Shown: positions 33,906 to 43,055, counted from the first letter of the stretch. The stretch is 64,000 bases of DNA from Pedobacter riviphilus (GCF_014692875.1 NZ_CP061171.1:5518001-5582000), one strand, 5' to 3'. The notes: a model not told the origin generated them from the letters alone. Numbers and translations are program-made.

Positions 33906-36900
33906 TTAATGTCCGTGATCTAAATCGTATTCATTCACATCTTTATGATCATATGGTTCAACCATTAACTCATCGATAGTTTTTCCTTTTTTATTGAAGC
34001 CAAGGCGCTCTAACATCCTATCGAATATTAAGTATACCACCGGTACTACAATTAAAGTTAAAAACAATGAACTGGTTAATCCACCTACAATAACCCATGC
34101 CAAACCATTTTTCCATTCGGCACCTGCCCCGCTTGCCAAAGCAATTGGAAGCATACCAAATACCATGGCGATAGTTGTCATTAAGATTGGTCGTAAACGT
34201 GCGTGGTTGGCCAGCACAAGTGCTTCTTTGGTCTCTTTACCTTCGGCCTTTAGGTGGTTGGTAAAATCGACCAGGATAATCGCATTTTTCGCTACCAGAC
34301 CCATCAACATAATTAAACCTAAAATGGTAAAGATACCGATTGAGTTATTGGTTAAAGCCAGGGCTAACAATGCTCCGATTACCGCCAGAGGCAGCGAGAA
34401 CATTACTACCAGTGGATAGATAAAACTATCGTAAAGCGCAACCATAATCAGGTAAACCAAAATGATAGAAGCCAATAAAGCGATACCTAAAGTACCAAAA
34501 CCTTCGCTCTGGTTCTCCTGATCACCCGCCCAGCTATAACTTACGCCAATTGGTGCTTTAAGCTTGCCATTTTTTTGCAGCTCTTCTAGTTTCGCCTGGA
34601 ACTCTGCAACCACCGTTCCGGTTGGTCTACCGATTGACTGTGCCTTAACTGATACGGAAGTAGATTTATTTAAACGCTCTAACTGGCTCGGACCAGAACC
34701 TTCTGTAATGGTTGCAAATTGTGATAATTTGATCTGTGCACCAGCATTGTTTACAAAAATCAGGTTACGTACGTCATCAATATTCTGGCGGTTGAAGTTT
34801 TGATACTGGATATTAATATCGTACTCATACTCCCCTTTACGGTATTTACCATCAGTATTACCCGCAAAAGCAGTCTGCATGGTAGAACCTACAGTTTGCA
34901 AAGTTAGGCCAACTGCCGACATCTTATCGCGGTCTACCTGAACGTTAATCTCAGGCGTTCCTTTCTCTACCGATAATTTAATCTCTGTAGCACCCGGAAT
35001 AGAAGCAAGTACCTTTTGTGCACCTTCTGCATATTTTAAAGCGCTATCCAAATCAGAACCCATTACCACCAGCTGGATCGGTGCATTTTCTGCAATACCC
35101 AAAATACTGATCGGAACAGTTTTTACTTTTGCACCAATTAATTCTTTAGCCAGTGCACGACTCATTTTGGTTGCGAAAATATCTGATGAAACTCCTTTAC
35201 GCTGATCGCGTTCAACAAGTTTAACGTTAATTTCCGATTTATAAGCCGTTGCCTGTGTACCACCAAAGTCACCGGTTGATTGGCCTACAGTAGTAATTAA
35301 CTGTGTAATTTCTGGTTGTTTATCTAAGAAAGCTTCAGCTTTTTGCGTTAAAAAGTTGGTTTGCTCTAAAGAAGCATCTTTAGGTAACTCCAACTGCACC
35401 AAGAACTCACCTTTATCTGATTTAGGGAAGAATTCAGAACCGATAAATCCGCCTACCAATAATCCACATGAGCTAAAAAACATCACCACAACAATAATTA
35501 ATGTTAAGGCTTTGTGGTTTAACGACCATGTTAAAATGCTGGTAATCCAAAGGGTAAATTTCTTTAACTGTTTTTCGAACCAGAGAATGAAACGGCCAAA
35601 TAAGTTTTTACCTTCAATACGTTCTAACTTACCAAAACGAGAGAAGATAAGCGGTACAATAGTAAATGACGCCACTAATGAAAGTAACGTTGCAATAATT
35701 ACCACAATACAGAACTGGCGTAGGATGTTTGAAACTAAACCGGTACTTACCGCAATTGGGAAGAACACCACCACAATTACGAACGTAATGGATACTACTG
35801 TAAAACCAATTTCACGTGTTGCATCAGATGCTGCACGCACCTTGTTTTTACCCATCTCCATGTGTCGCTGGATATTTTCCAGTACCACAATCGCATCATC
35901 CACCAGGATACCTACCACGAGTGATAGCCCCAGTAGCGACATTAAGTTTAAGGTAAAGCCGAATAAGCTGATCCCGATAAAGGTTGCAATTAATGAAACC
36001 GGAATTGATACCATTACAATGATCGCGTTACGTAAACTGTGCAAGAAGAAAAGCATTACGAAAGCCACCAGGATAACCGCCAGAATTAAATCGTGGATTA
36101 CCGCATCAGCAGATTCTAAAGTAAAGATTGAACTATCGTTTACAATTCTGATGTCGAGGTTATTAGCCTTGTATTCATCTTTAAGTTTAGCAATAATGGC
36201 GTGTACACCTTTACTCACTTCTACCGCATTCGCATCACTTTGTTTGATAATCTGGATGGCGATAGATGCTTTACGATCGATACGTGCTAGTTTTTCAGTT
36301 TCTTTTTGCGAATCCTGAACGTCGGCAACGTCACCTAAACGGATCTGTGCACCATCTTTGGTAGTGGTTAAAACCAGGTTTCTTAATTCTTCCATACTTC
36401 TGTATTTACCCGATAAACGGATCAATACATCTTGGTTCTGGGTTTTAACACTTCCTGTAGGGAAATCTAGGTTAGAACTCAAAATTAATTGCTGCACTTG
36501 TGGAACTGAAAGATTGTAACCTTGTAGTTTATCAGCAATTAACGAAACCTGAATTTCGCGTTCCGAACCACCAACTAAGTTAACCTGCGCAATACCATTT
36601 ACCCTCGAAATTACAGGAGCAATACGTTTATCAATTAAATCGTAAAAGGTAATATCATCCATATTGGCAGATGCCGACATGGTGATAACCGGTAAATCGT
36701 CTAATGAGAATTTACTCAATGACGGCGTTTTAACATCTTCAGGTAATTGAGAAAGAATGGCATTAACCTTTCTTTGTGCATCATTTAAGGAAATATCGAT
36801 GTTTGCTGCATCAGTTAAGGTAATCGTAACTGTAGATAAACTCTCAAACGATACAGAGTTGATCTTCTTGATGTTTTCCATTGATGATACGGCATCCTCG

Positions 36901-37100
36901 ATCTTTTTGGTTACGGTGTTTTCAACCTCGTTTGGTGAAGCACCAGGGTAGATGGTCGAAATAGATACTACGTTGTTAGAGAATTTTGGAAGTAATTCAT
37001 AACCCAACGAAAAGTAACTTAGTAGCCCAAGCAAGGTAAGTGCGGTAAATACCACAATCACCAGCGAAGGCCTTTTTATAGATATGTCTGTTATCTTCAT
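33906..37100 (-). CDS. Efflux RND transporter permease subunit
   Basis: A 1064-residue inner-membrane proton antiporter of the AcrB/MexB-like RND family. The first helix follows SIKRPSLVIVVFTALTLLG, two large periplasmic loops follow TM1 and TM7, and there are about 12 helices. The proton-relay residues are present: the Asp pair of VGILVDDAIVVLENIQRH in TM4 and the Lys of LVAKNAIILVDF in TM10. The family motif for the HAE-1 group is implied by the overall fit. It is the last gene of tetR-tolC-MFP-RND, 64 nt after the adaptor gene. Substrates are unknown; small lipophilic drugs or lipids are likely. Confidence 0.95.
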   Translation of the reverse strand: MKITDISIKRPSLVIVVFTALTLLGLLSYFSLGYELLPKFSNNVVSISTIYPGASPNEVENTVTKKIEDAVSSMENIKKINSVSFESLSTVTITLTDAANIDISLNDAQRKVNAILSQLPEDVKTPSLSKFSLDDLPVITMSASANMDDITFYDLIDKRIAPVISRVNGIAQVNLVGGSEREIQVSLIADKLQGYNLSVPQVQQLILSSNLDFPTGSVKTQNQDVLIRLSGKYRSMEELRNLVLTTTKDGAQIRLGDVADVQDSQKETEKLARIDRKASIAIQIIKQSDANAVEVSKGVHAIIAKLKDEYKANNLDIRIVNDSSIFTLESADAVIHDLILAVILVAFVMLFFLHSLRNAIIVMVSIPVSLIATFIGISLFGFTLNLMSLLGLSLVVGILVDDAIVVLENIQRHMEMGKNKVRAASDATREIGFTVVSITFVIVVVFFPIAVSTGLVSNILRQFCIVVIIATLLSLVASFTIVPLIFSRFGKLERIEGKNLFGRFILWFEKQLKKFTLWITSILTWSLNHKALTLIIVVVMFFSSCGLLVGGFIGSEFFPKSDKGEFLVQLELPKDASLEQTNFLTQKAEAFLDKQPEITQLITTVGQSTGDFGGTQATAYKSEINVKLVERDQRKGVSSDIFATKMSRALAKELIGAKVKTVPISILGIAENAPIQLVVMGSDLDSALKYAEGAQKVLASIPGATEIKLSVEKGTPEINVQVDRDKMSAVGLTLQTVGSTMQTAFAGNTDGKYRKGEYEYDINIQYQNFNRQNIDDVRNLIFVNNAGAQIKLSQFATITEGSGPSQLERLNKSTSVSVKAQSIGRPTGTVVAEFQAKLEELQKNGKLKAPIGVSYSWAGDQENQSEGFGTLGIALLASIILVYLIMVALYDSFIYPLVVMFSLPLAVIGALLALALTNNSIGIFTILGLIMLMGLVAKNAIILVDFTNHLKAEGKETKEALVLANHARLRPILMTTIAMVFGMLPIALASGAGAEWKNGLAWVIVGGLTSSLFLTLIVVPVVYLIFDRMLERLGFNKKGKTIDELMVEPYDHKDVNEYDLDHGH

Positions 37101-37164
37101 TTTAATTAGTATTGCGTTTTGCGATTGGCGTATCGCGTTTTTAAAGCCGAAAAATTCCTCTAAC

Positions 37165-38232
37165 CTACTTTACGATACTAACGGCAGCGCCCTCAGTTAA
37201 GTTAATCTGTCCACTAGTGATTACAGTTTCACCTTCTTTTAAGCCATCAAGAATTTCAACATTATCTCCTAAAATACGGCCTGCTACAACGTTACGGGTT
37301 TTAGATGTGTTGTTAGATTTATCCAACACGAAAACCTGATTGCTGCTCACACTTCCCACAAACGAAGTACGTGGAATGAGGATGCTTGGTGCTTGTTTAG
37401 GAAACTTAAATATGGCAGTTCCGTACATACCGGCTTTTAAAGTGTTTTTGTGGCTATTCTCAACTTCAATTTCAATTGGGAAGTTTAGTGTTGCATCAGC
37501 TTTAGCAGCGATGAAAGTTATCTTTCCAGAGAAATTATCAGTTGGGAAAACTGAAGATTTGATCTCGATCTGATCGCCGATTTTAAGATTGGCAACCTGC
37601 GATTCGTTCACGTTTACCTTCAATTTTAATTTAGAAACATCAACCAGTTCGAACAATTGAGTGCCTTGAGTATTTACGAAAGCACCAACTTCGATGTATC
37701 TTTTGTTCACAATACCGTTGATTGGCGATTTAATATTCGCATCACTTAATCTTCTTTGTGAAGCCTGTAAGCGAAGCTTTGCATTTCTTGTAGCCAGTTT
37801 AGCCTGGTCTAACTGCTGTTGGGTAACACCGCCAGTTTGAAAAGAGCTTTGGTATCTGGCCTCATCTTTTACTGCGTTCTGGTAGTTAGCTTCTGCAGTT
37901 TCTCTATCTGTATTGATAATTTCAGCATCAACACGGGCTAAAACCTGTCCTTTGCTTACACGATCGCCTTCGTCAACATAAATAGCTGTAACACGACCTG
38001 CATTTTCTGATAAGAAGTTAAGTTCTTGTTTAGGAATAAAGTTTCCGTTTGCACTGAAATCTAAATTCACAGCTTTTCTCTCTACCTGAGCAACACGAAC
38101 GGCAACAGCGCCACCACCTTTGGCAATGAAAGCAGTTTTTTCTTCGTTCTTCTTTTTATTGTTGCTTAAAACATAAGCTATTGCACCAAGGGCAACAACA
38201 ACTACGATAATTATGGTAATTACTCTTTTCAT
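37165..38232 (-). CDS. Efflux RND periplasmic adaptor subunit
   Basis: A 355-residue membrane-fusion protein. An N-terminal signal anchor (VITIIIVVVVALGAIAYVL) is followed by the lipoyl half-motif (GRVTAIYVDEGDRVSKGQVL), a short coiled-coil hairpin, the second lipoyl half (DANIKSPINGIVNKRYIEVG) and a beta-barrel domain. It links the RND pump to the TolC-type channel. It overlaps neither neighbour but is 2 nt from the tolC gene, which implies one operon. No Cys lipobox is seen. Confidence 0.93.
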   Translation of the reverse strand: MKRVITIIIVVVVALGAIAYVLSNNKKKNEEKTAFIAKGGGAVAVRVAQVERKAVNLDFSANGNFIPKQELNFLSENAGRVTAIYVDEGDRVSKGQVLARVDAEIINTDRETAEANYQNAVKDEARYQSSFQTGGVTQQQLDQAKLATRNAKLRLQASQRRLSDANIKSPINGIVNKRYIEVGAFVNTQGTQLFELVDVSKLKLKVNVNESQVANLKIGDQIEIKSSVFPTDNFSGKITFIAAKADATLNFPIEIEVENSHKNTLKAGMYGTAIFKFPKQAPSILIPRTSFVGSVSSNQVFVLDKSNNTSKTRNVVAGRILGDNVEILDGLKEGETVITSGQINLTEGAAVSIVK

Positions 38233-38234
38233 TT

Positions 38235-39575
38235 CTATTGTACTAGCGATTTAATATTTCCGTTTGATTTGATTAATTGTATTTCGGCTATTTTGTAATT
38301 CAATAAAGCCTGTGTGTAGCTGTTCTGTGCCGATGTAAGTGCATTTTCTGTATCCAGAAGATCGGTTAAAGAAGCCAAACCGTTGTTATAGTTGTTTTGG
38401 GTGCTTTTGTAGATTTCTTGCGCTAAATCGGCATTTTTACGTTGCGATTTAATGGTGTTGATGTTATTGCGCAATTGGATCTTCGCGTTCTCATAAGCCA
38501 GATTTAAAGAGTTTACAGATTCTTTTCTGTTTTCTTTCGCTTTTCTAATATCTACATCTGCCTGGCGGATTTTTGAACGCGTTAGAAAACCGTTAAAAAT
38601 CGGCACTTTTAAAGTTAAGCCAATTGCCGATGCGCCATATCCGATCGCAGCAGCATTCGATTTTAAGAAATCGAAACCATCGCTTTGGCTCGAGTAGGTA
38701 TAATTACCCGTTAAAGCCAGTGATGGGTAATATTCCGCAACATAAGCTTTTCTTTGTAGTGATAAAAGTTTATCCTGGTTATCTAAAAGTTTAACCTCTG
38801 TTCTGTTGGCCAGATCTATAGAATCTGTAAATACAGGTAAAGTAGTCACTTCTGTTAATTCGGTAGCAGGTAAACTGATCGGTGTAGAAACCGGCATGCC
38901 CATCGAAAATTTCAATTGATTTTCTAGTTGGGTAATCGCATTGATTACCTGCTCGCGCTGCGTGTTCAGGTTGGTTAGGTTCACACTAATACGGTCGACA
39001 TCAATTTTTCTTGCCAAACCATTTTTATATTGGTTACCCACAATTTTTTCCACCACCTTTACATTTTTAATGTTGGTGTCGATAACATTTAACTGTTGTC
39101 TGTTTACCAAAACCTGGTAGTAATTGTTGGCCACCAGCTCGATTATCTGCTCTTCTGTTAATTTTGAAGTAAGGCTGTAATATTCCTCGCTTGATCTCGC
39201 AGCCTGTAAACCGGTAAAAACCTGTTGGTTAAATAACTGTTGTGAAAGTTGAACACCTGCGGTCGAATTCCAGTTCTGGCCCAGCTTAATCGCCTGTGTT
39301 TGTCCACCGAAATTTGCAACCAACTGGCCGATAATAGGGTTATAAGTTAAGCCTACGTTTCCAGTAAGCTGAGGTAAGGCCTGGGCCCTTACTTCTTCTA
39401 CCTTATATCTTCCGCCTTCGATATCCAGTTTCGAGTTTCGGACTTTGGTGTTGTTTTGGAGCGCAAAGGTTAGCGCATCTTTTAAGGTAACTTGCTGCTG
39501 AGCAACTGCCAGCTGCGGTAAAACCGTACCGATTAGCAGTATGAGCATTAATTTTACCGTTTTTACTCTAAGCAT
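38235..39575 (-). CDS. TolC family outer-membrane efflux protein
   Basis: A 446-residue protein with a signal peptide (KLMLILLIGTVLPQ, cleavage near AVAQ). It shows the duplicated OEP layout of TolC: long helices rich in Gln, Asn and Leu (KDALTFALQNNTKVRNSKLD and SVNSLNLAYENAKIQLRNN) and strands around YYPSLALTGNYTYSS. It forms the trimeric tunnel through the outer membrane for the RND pump. It follows tetR by 87 nt and precedes the adaptor gene by 2 nt. It might also serve the peptide exporter, which has no TolC of its own; that is speculation. Confidence 0.93.
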   Translation of the reverse strand: MLRVKTVKLMLILLIGTVLPQLAVAQQQVTLKDALTFALQNNTKVRNSKLDIEGGRYKVEEVRAQALPQLTGNVGLTYNPIIGQLVANFGGQTQAIKLGQNWNSTAGVQLSQQLFNQQVFTGLQAARSSEEYYSLTSKLTEEQIIELVANNYYQVLVNRQQLNVIDTNIKNVKVVEKIVGNQYKNGLARKIDVDRISVNLTNLNTQREQVINAITQLENQLKFSMGMPVSTPISLPATELTEVTTLPVFTDSIDLANRTEVKLLDNQDKLLSLQRKAYVAEYYPSLALTGNYTYSSQSDGFDFLKSNAAAIGYGASAIGLTLKVPIFNGFLTRSKIRQADVDIRKAKENRKESVNSLNLAYENAKIQLRNNINTIKSQRKNADLAQEIYKSTQNNYNNGLASLTDLLDTENALTSAQNSYTQALLNYKIAEIQLIKSNGNIKSLVQ

Positions 39576-39662
39576 AATGTATTGTTTTTTGTTTTTGGGT
39601 TCTTATCTATTTAAGTTTTTACCGAGCTAAAAGGTAATAAGGGGTCCTTTTGTGCTTTATAT

Positions 39663-40274
39663 TTAGTCTGCGCACCTTAAACCCCGCACAAATATGGTCG
39701 TGAGGTTCTTTTGCTTTAGCGTCATTCTATTAAATGCTTTTTTATCCGGGAAAAGATCTTTACCTGTTTCCATAATACACATGGTACAAAGACCCATCAA
39801 GCTTTCCAGGTAAAGTTCTGCAACGTGTGCGGTATCATCGTGCTCTATTTCTCCTTTTGTTTTTGCCTGACTGAAAATTTCTGCAAAGAATTCTTTTTCG
39901 GAGCCTTTAAGTGCGTTTAACTTGCCTTTTATCACATCATCGTTTAATAGATCAGGAATACCTTCGTTAATTCTTAACATGTAATATTTTTGAAAAAAGG
40001 TATTTCTAACATCTATGGTGCTAAAAAGGATCTCTTCTAAAGGCTGATCGGGATTGTATTTCTTTTTGATCAACTCAAAGAAGTCGTTAAATACCCTTTC
40101 TATCACTCCAATTATTAAATGCTTCTTATCTGGGAAATAATAATAAAGCGATGGTTTGGAAACAGAAAGATCTTCTGCTATATCATTCATTGTGGTTTTA
40201 CCAATACCAAAATGGATAAAGCGTTTTATAGCGCCATCAATAATTTGCTCTCTCTTTTTATCGGCTACAATCAT
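39663..40274 (-). CDS. TetR/AcrR family regulator of the RND operon
   Basis: A 203-residue repressor. The N-terminal helix-turn-helix is typical (AIKRFIHFGIGKTTMNDIAE, then LSVSKPSLYYYFPDKKHL), and the helical ligand-binding domain has no clear signature. It heads the efflux operon on the same strand, so it most likely represses its own transcript until an inducer binds. A perfect -7 box (40313-40320) and a partial palindrome TGACT-N13-AGTCA (40292-40314) lie at the predicted start of its transcript and could be the promoter and operator. Confidence 0.92.
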   Translation of the reverse strand: MIVADKKREQIIDGAIKRFIHFGIGKTTMNDIAEDLSVSKPSLYYYFPDKKHLIIGVIERVFNDFFELIKKKYNPDQPLEEILFSTIDVRNTFFQKYYMLRINEGIPDLLNDDVIKGKLNALKGSEKEFFAEIFSQAKTKGEIEHDDTAHVAELYLESLMGLCTMCIMETGKDLFPDKKAFNRMTLKQKNLTTIFVRGLRCAD

Positions 40275-40291
40275 TTTACTTTTCTACTTTC

Positions 40292-40314
40292 TGACTTTTT
40301 TAATATTTTAGTCA
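40292..40314. promoter_or_regulatory. Candidate TetR operator
   Basis: TGACT (40292-40296) and AGTCA (40310-40314) are inverted half-sites 13 nt apart with an AT-rich middle, placed between the tetR -7 box and ATG. Spacing and place suit a TetR-type operator, but the arms are only 5 bp. Confidence 0.35.
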
Positions 40315-40320
40315 AAAATA
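40313..40320 (-). promoter_or_regulatory. -7 box for tetR and the RND operon
   Basis: Read on the minus strand the sequence is TATTTTTG, an exact TAnnTTTG match, 39 nt before the tetR start codon. Confidence 0.5.
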
Positions 40321-40390
40321 GTGCTAAAAAATGATTTGTCAGGAAAGGTTTTTTGAAAAGCGCATTAAGCTTACAATTTTATGACATAAT

Positions 40391-40420
40391 TTTGCTTCTT
40401 GATCTGTTTATATATCTTTA
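40391..40420 (+). promoter_or_regulatory. Promoter of crtZ
   Basis: TTTG (40391-40394) and TATCTTTA (40413-40420, 7 of 8 to TAnnTTTG) are 18 nt apart, matching the Bacteroidetes -33/-7 spacing. The TTG start of crtZ is 22 nt downstream. Confidence 0.55.
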
Positions 40421-40441
40421 CAAACCAATCATTTAGAAAAT

Positions 40442-40876
40442 TTGTCTGTATTAATTAACATTTTAATTGTACTATTTACCATTATTTCCATGGAGTGTTT
40501 GTCGTGGTTTATACACAAGTATTTATTCCACGGTCCCCTGTGGTTTATGCATAAAAGCCACCATCAAAAGTCTAAATCCTTTTTCGAATGGAACGATTTG
40601 TTTGCCCTGCTGTTCGCAGTGGTTTCCTTATTTCTGATGTATAAAGACCGAAACAATTTCGGTTACGGATTTTTTATTGGTTTAGGGATTAGCATTTATG
40701 GTGTGATTTATTTCATTGTACACGATTGGTTTGTACACCGGCGTTTTACAACTTTTAAAAGTAATAGCGCCTATCTGCGTGCCGTGAGAAAAGCGCACCA
40801 CCTACACCACAAAAGCAGGGGTAAGGATAAAGGAAAAGCTTTCGGACTACTGTTCTTTAATAAAAAGATTCAATAA
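40442..40876 (+). CDS. crtZ: Beta-carotene hydroxylase (sterol desaturase superfamily)
   Basis: A 144-residue membrane di-iron hydroxylase that adds 3-hydroxyl groups to beta-ionone rings, giving zeaxanthin from beta-carotene. The His clusters of CrtZ are all present: HKYLFHG, HKSHHQ, HDWFVHRR and AHHLHHK. Four hydrophobic segments surround them. The TTG start is supported by a well-placed promoter and by the helix beginning right after it. The other carotenoid genes of the window are 8-9 kb downstream, so this gene is detached from them. Confidence 0.88.
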   Translation: MSVLINILIVLFTIISMECLSWFIHKYLFHGPLWFMHKSHHQKSKSFFEWNDLFALLFAVVSLFLMYKDRNNFGYGFFIGLGISIYGVIYFIVHDWFVHRRFTTFKSNSAYLRAVRKAHHLHHKSRGKDKGKAFGLLFFNKKIQ

Positions 40877-40998
40877 TAAAGTTAGTACGTCTTACTTTTA
40901 TATCAATTATGGTCTATTTTATGTTGTAATTAAAAATAAAAAAATACATAATTTTATGACTAACGTATATCATAGTTGAAAAAAAATATTCATATTGT

Positions 40999-41014
40999 GG
41001 CATTAAATAATGCC
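40999..41014 (+). promoter_or_regulatory. Small hairpin at the start of the VKOR-thioredoxin gene
   Basis: GGCATT (40999-41004) and AATGCC (41009-41014) form a 6-bp stem with an AAAT loop, ending 2 nt before the ATG. It could mask translation initiation. Confidence 0.35.
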
Positions 41015-41016
41015 TC

Positions 41017-42603
41017 ATGATATTATTCAAAGCAACCAAATCAAATTTAGAAAGTGTATTAATATCTCTGATCAGGGCTCTGAAAATTAATGTTACGGCA
41101 AAAACTGTTGAAACATGTTTGTCAGACCATCCCGAAACGCCGAGTTTACTTGCTTTAAGCGACTGCTTAACCAGTTGGAACATCGAAAATCAGGCATTTG
41201 GGATACCGCGCGAGGATTATGATGTAAACGAGCTGTTATTCCCGTTTGTTGCCCATTTCCCAGAAAAAGGTGGGCGTTTTGTTCTGATCACTAACATTGC
41301 TTCTGGAGTAGTTCAGTTTTCTGATGAGGAACACAAGAACTCAACCATGCCAGAGAATGAATTTTTAAAACGCTGGGACGGTATCGCGCTTCATGCTGAG
41401 ACATCGGCGATAAGTGGTGAGAAAGACTACAAACAAAATCAGTTTAAATACTTATTACAACGTCTGATATTACCAACAGGTTTAATATTATTAATCAGTA
41501 TTTTAGGATTGATATTTTATCAACAAAATATATCGTGGTCTTCTGCAATCTTATCATTAACCAAATTAAGTGGTATAACCGTAAGTATTTTGCTGTTAAT
41601 TCAGAGTATAAATTCAAACAATCCCTTTGTTCAAAATTTATGTAGTCTAGGAGGAAAAAATAATTGCAATGCTATTTTAAAGTCTAATGCTGCAAAAATT
41701 ACTTCATGGCTAAGTTGGAGCGAAGTTGGCTTCTTTTACTTTACAGGCTCTTTTTTACTCTTATTGATTAATCCTGCCAATACTGCTACTTTGGCGTGGC
41801 TTAATGTACTTGCAATTCCATATACCATTTATTCAATTTCCTATCAATACAGAAATAAAAACTGGTGTATATTGTGCTGTACGGTTCAAGCATTGCTTTG
41901 GTTTGAACTTATAATAAATCTTACTTCCGGTTATTTGTTCATAAGCATTGATTTTTCACTTATTAATATTGCGCTTTTCGCTATTTGTTTTCTTTTTCCA
42001 ATTGTGGTATGGTCATTTCTTAAACCTTTCTTTTTGGAATCTACACAACTAAAACCAATACAGCAACAGCTTAAAACATTTAAATACAATAGCGACCTAT
42101 TTAAACAGGCTCTAACCAATCAACCTCGTTATGCCGTGAGTGATGAACTTTTGCCTGTTTTAATGGGGAACGCCGAAGCAGATACAGTAATTACAATGGT
42201 AAGCAATCCTTTCTGTGGACCATGTAGCAGGGCACATAAAACAATAGAGGAATGGCTGCAGACCAGAGATGATATTCAGTTAAAAGTTATTTTTAGTACG
42301 GCCGATCATGATCACGACTCAGGGACTAAAATGGCCCGACACATTACAGCATTGAGTTTAATGAATGATCAACAGGTAACAGAGAAAGCTTTAAATGCCT
42401 GGTACGATCAATCAAGTAAGAAATTTGAAAGTTGGGCAGAGCAATTTCCCGTAACAATTGTGGATGAAGTGGCGAACGTGACAGAAAAACACAGGGCTTG
42501 GTGCAAAATGGCAGAAATAACCTTTACACCAACGATTTTAATTAATGGATATAAACTTCCGGAACCTTATCGGTTAGAAGACCTAAAGTATCTGATTAAC
42601 TAA
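41017..42603 (+). CDS. C39-like/VKOR/thioredoxin fusion, membrane disulfide-forming protein
   Basis: A 528-residue protein with three parts. Residues 1-130 resemble a C39 peptidase domain (HPETPSLLALSDCL at 38-51, FVAHFPEKGGRFVLITN at 77-93) but the N-terminal helix has no catalytic Cys, so peptidase activity is unlikely. Residues 145-340 form a vitamin K epoxide reductase domain with about five helices, loop cysteines C209 and C217, and the active-site CILC (284-287). Residues 375-528 form a thioredoxin-like domain with CGPC (400-403) and the cis-Pro segment FTPT. It should oxidise thiols and pass electrons to quinone. It is the first gene of the peptide-export cassette, 155 nt before peptide 1. 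The inactive C39 part could bind double-glycine leaders. Confidence 0.88.
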   Translation: MILFKATKSNLESVLISLIRALKINVTAKTVETCLSDHPETPSLLALSDCLTSWNIENQAFGIPREDYDVNELLFPFVAHFPEKGGRFVLITNIASGVVQFSDEEHKNSTMPENEFLKRWDGIALHAETSAISGEKDYKQNQFKYLLQRLILPTGLILLISILGLIFYQQNISWSSAILSLTKLSGITVSILLLIQSINSNNPFVQNLCSLGGKNNCNAILKSNAAKITSWLSWSEVGFFYFTGSFLLLLINPANTATLAWLNVLAIPYTIYSISYQYRNKNWCILCCTVQALLWFELIINLTSGYLFISIDFSLINIALFAICFLFPIVVWSFLKPFFLESTQLKPIQQQLKTFKYNSDLFKQALTNQPRYAVSDELLPVLMGNAEADTVITMVSNPFCGPCSRAHKTIEEWLQTRDDIQLKVIFSTADHDHDSGTKMARHITALSLMNDQQVTEKALNAWYDQSSKKFESWAEQFPVTIVDEVANVTEKHRAWCKMAEITFTPTILINGYKLPEPYRLEDLKYLIN

Positions 42604-42673
42604 AGAGAAATCTTAGTTAAACTAGTGTTTTAATTATTAGATTATTTGAAGTAGTGTAGGCTTGATAACGAAA

Positions 42674-42741
42674 ATGCAGTTATAAAATACATTTCGCCAA
42701 AGTGGGGCTGCGTGAAGATCTGCAAATCTAAAGCAACAAAT
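42674..42741 (+). repeat. Leader segment shared with peptide gene 2
   Basis: This 68-nt segment aligns with 46676-46743. Shared words are TGCAG, GTTA, AAATAC, GGCT, GCGTGAA, GCAAA and the terminal ACAAAT. In both places it ends just before the peptide leader coding sequence. It is probably a duplicated promoter or 5' UTR. Confidence 0.6.
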
Positions 42742-42757
42742 CTAAATTATTCTAGAA

Positions 42758-43036
42758 ATGAAAAAACTTAATCTGCTCAGTAAGGCTGAGATGAAAAATG
42801 TGTTGGGCGGTGGTGTTCCCGGTGGTGAGCCATGCAATGCATCTAATGGAACCTTTTATCATGCGGTATGTATTTCTGGTTATTATTATCCAGACAATAG
42901 TCCTAATTCATCGCCAGTTTGGGGAACTCAACAGCCATATGATGTGGCAACATGGGATGCCGGTGCTCCATGTGGTGGACAATGTACGGGACAGTGTGTA
43001 TCAACTTACGTATGCGATGATCAAACTGCTGTTTAA
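42758..43036 (+). CDS. Double-glycine-leader peptide precursor 1, six cysteines
   Basis: A 92-residue precursor. The leader MKKLNLLSKAEMKNVLGGG has the bacteriocin-type double-glycine layout (hydrophobic residues at -4, -7 and -12 before GG). Cleavage after Gly18 leaves a 74-residue core, or 73 if after Gly19. The core is rich in Gly, Pro, Tyr and Asn and has six Cys: two near the start (EPC, AVC), then after a 33-residue Cys-free loop four close together (APC, GQC, GQC, YVC), enough for three disulfides. No modifying enzyme other than the VKOR-thioredoxin protein is nearby. I know no named family for the core. It could be a bacteriocin, a toxin or a signal. Confidence 0.85.
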   Translation: MKKLNLLSKAEMKNVLGGGVPGGEPCNASNGTFYHAVCISGYYYPDNSPNSSPVWGTQQPYDVATWDAGAPCGGQCTGQCVSTYVCDDQTAV

Positions 43037-43055
43037 TCAGTTCCTTTGAAAAGTA

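Noticed and set aside
35356..36318. A 320-residue plus-strand frame inside the RND gene
   Set aside because: It is a shadow of the RND coding strand; it has no start context and a composition unlike real proteins here.
42798..43049. An 83-residue frame overlapping peptide 1
   Set aside because: It starts inside peptide 1, has no leader or signal, and its stop runs past the peptide stop only by chance. Peptide 1's frame has the GG leader and Cys pattern.
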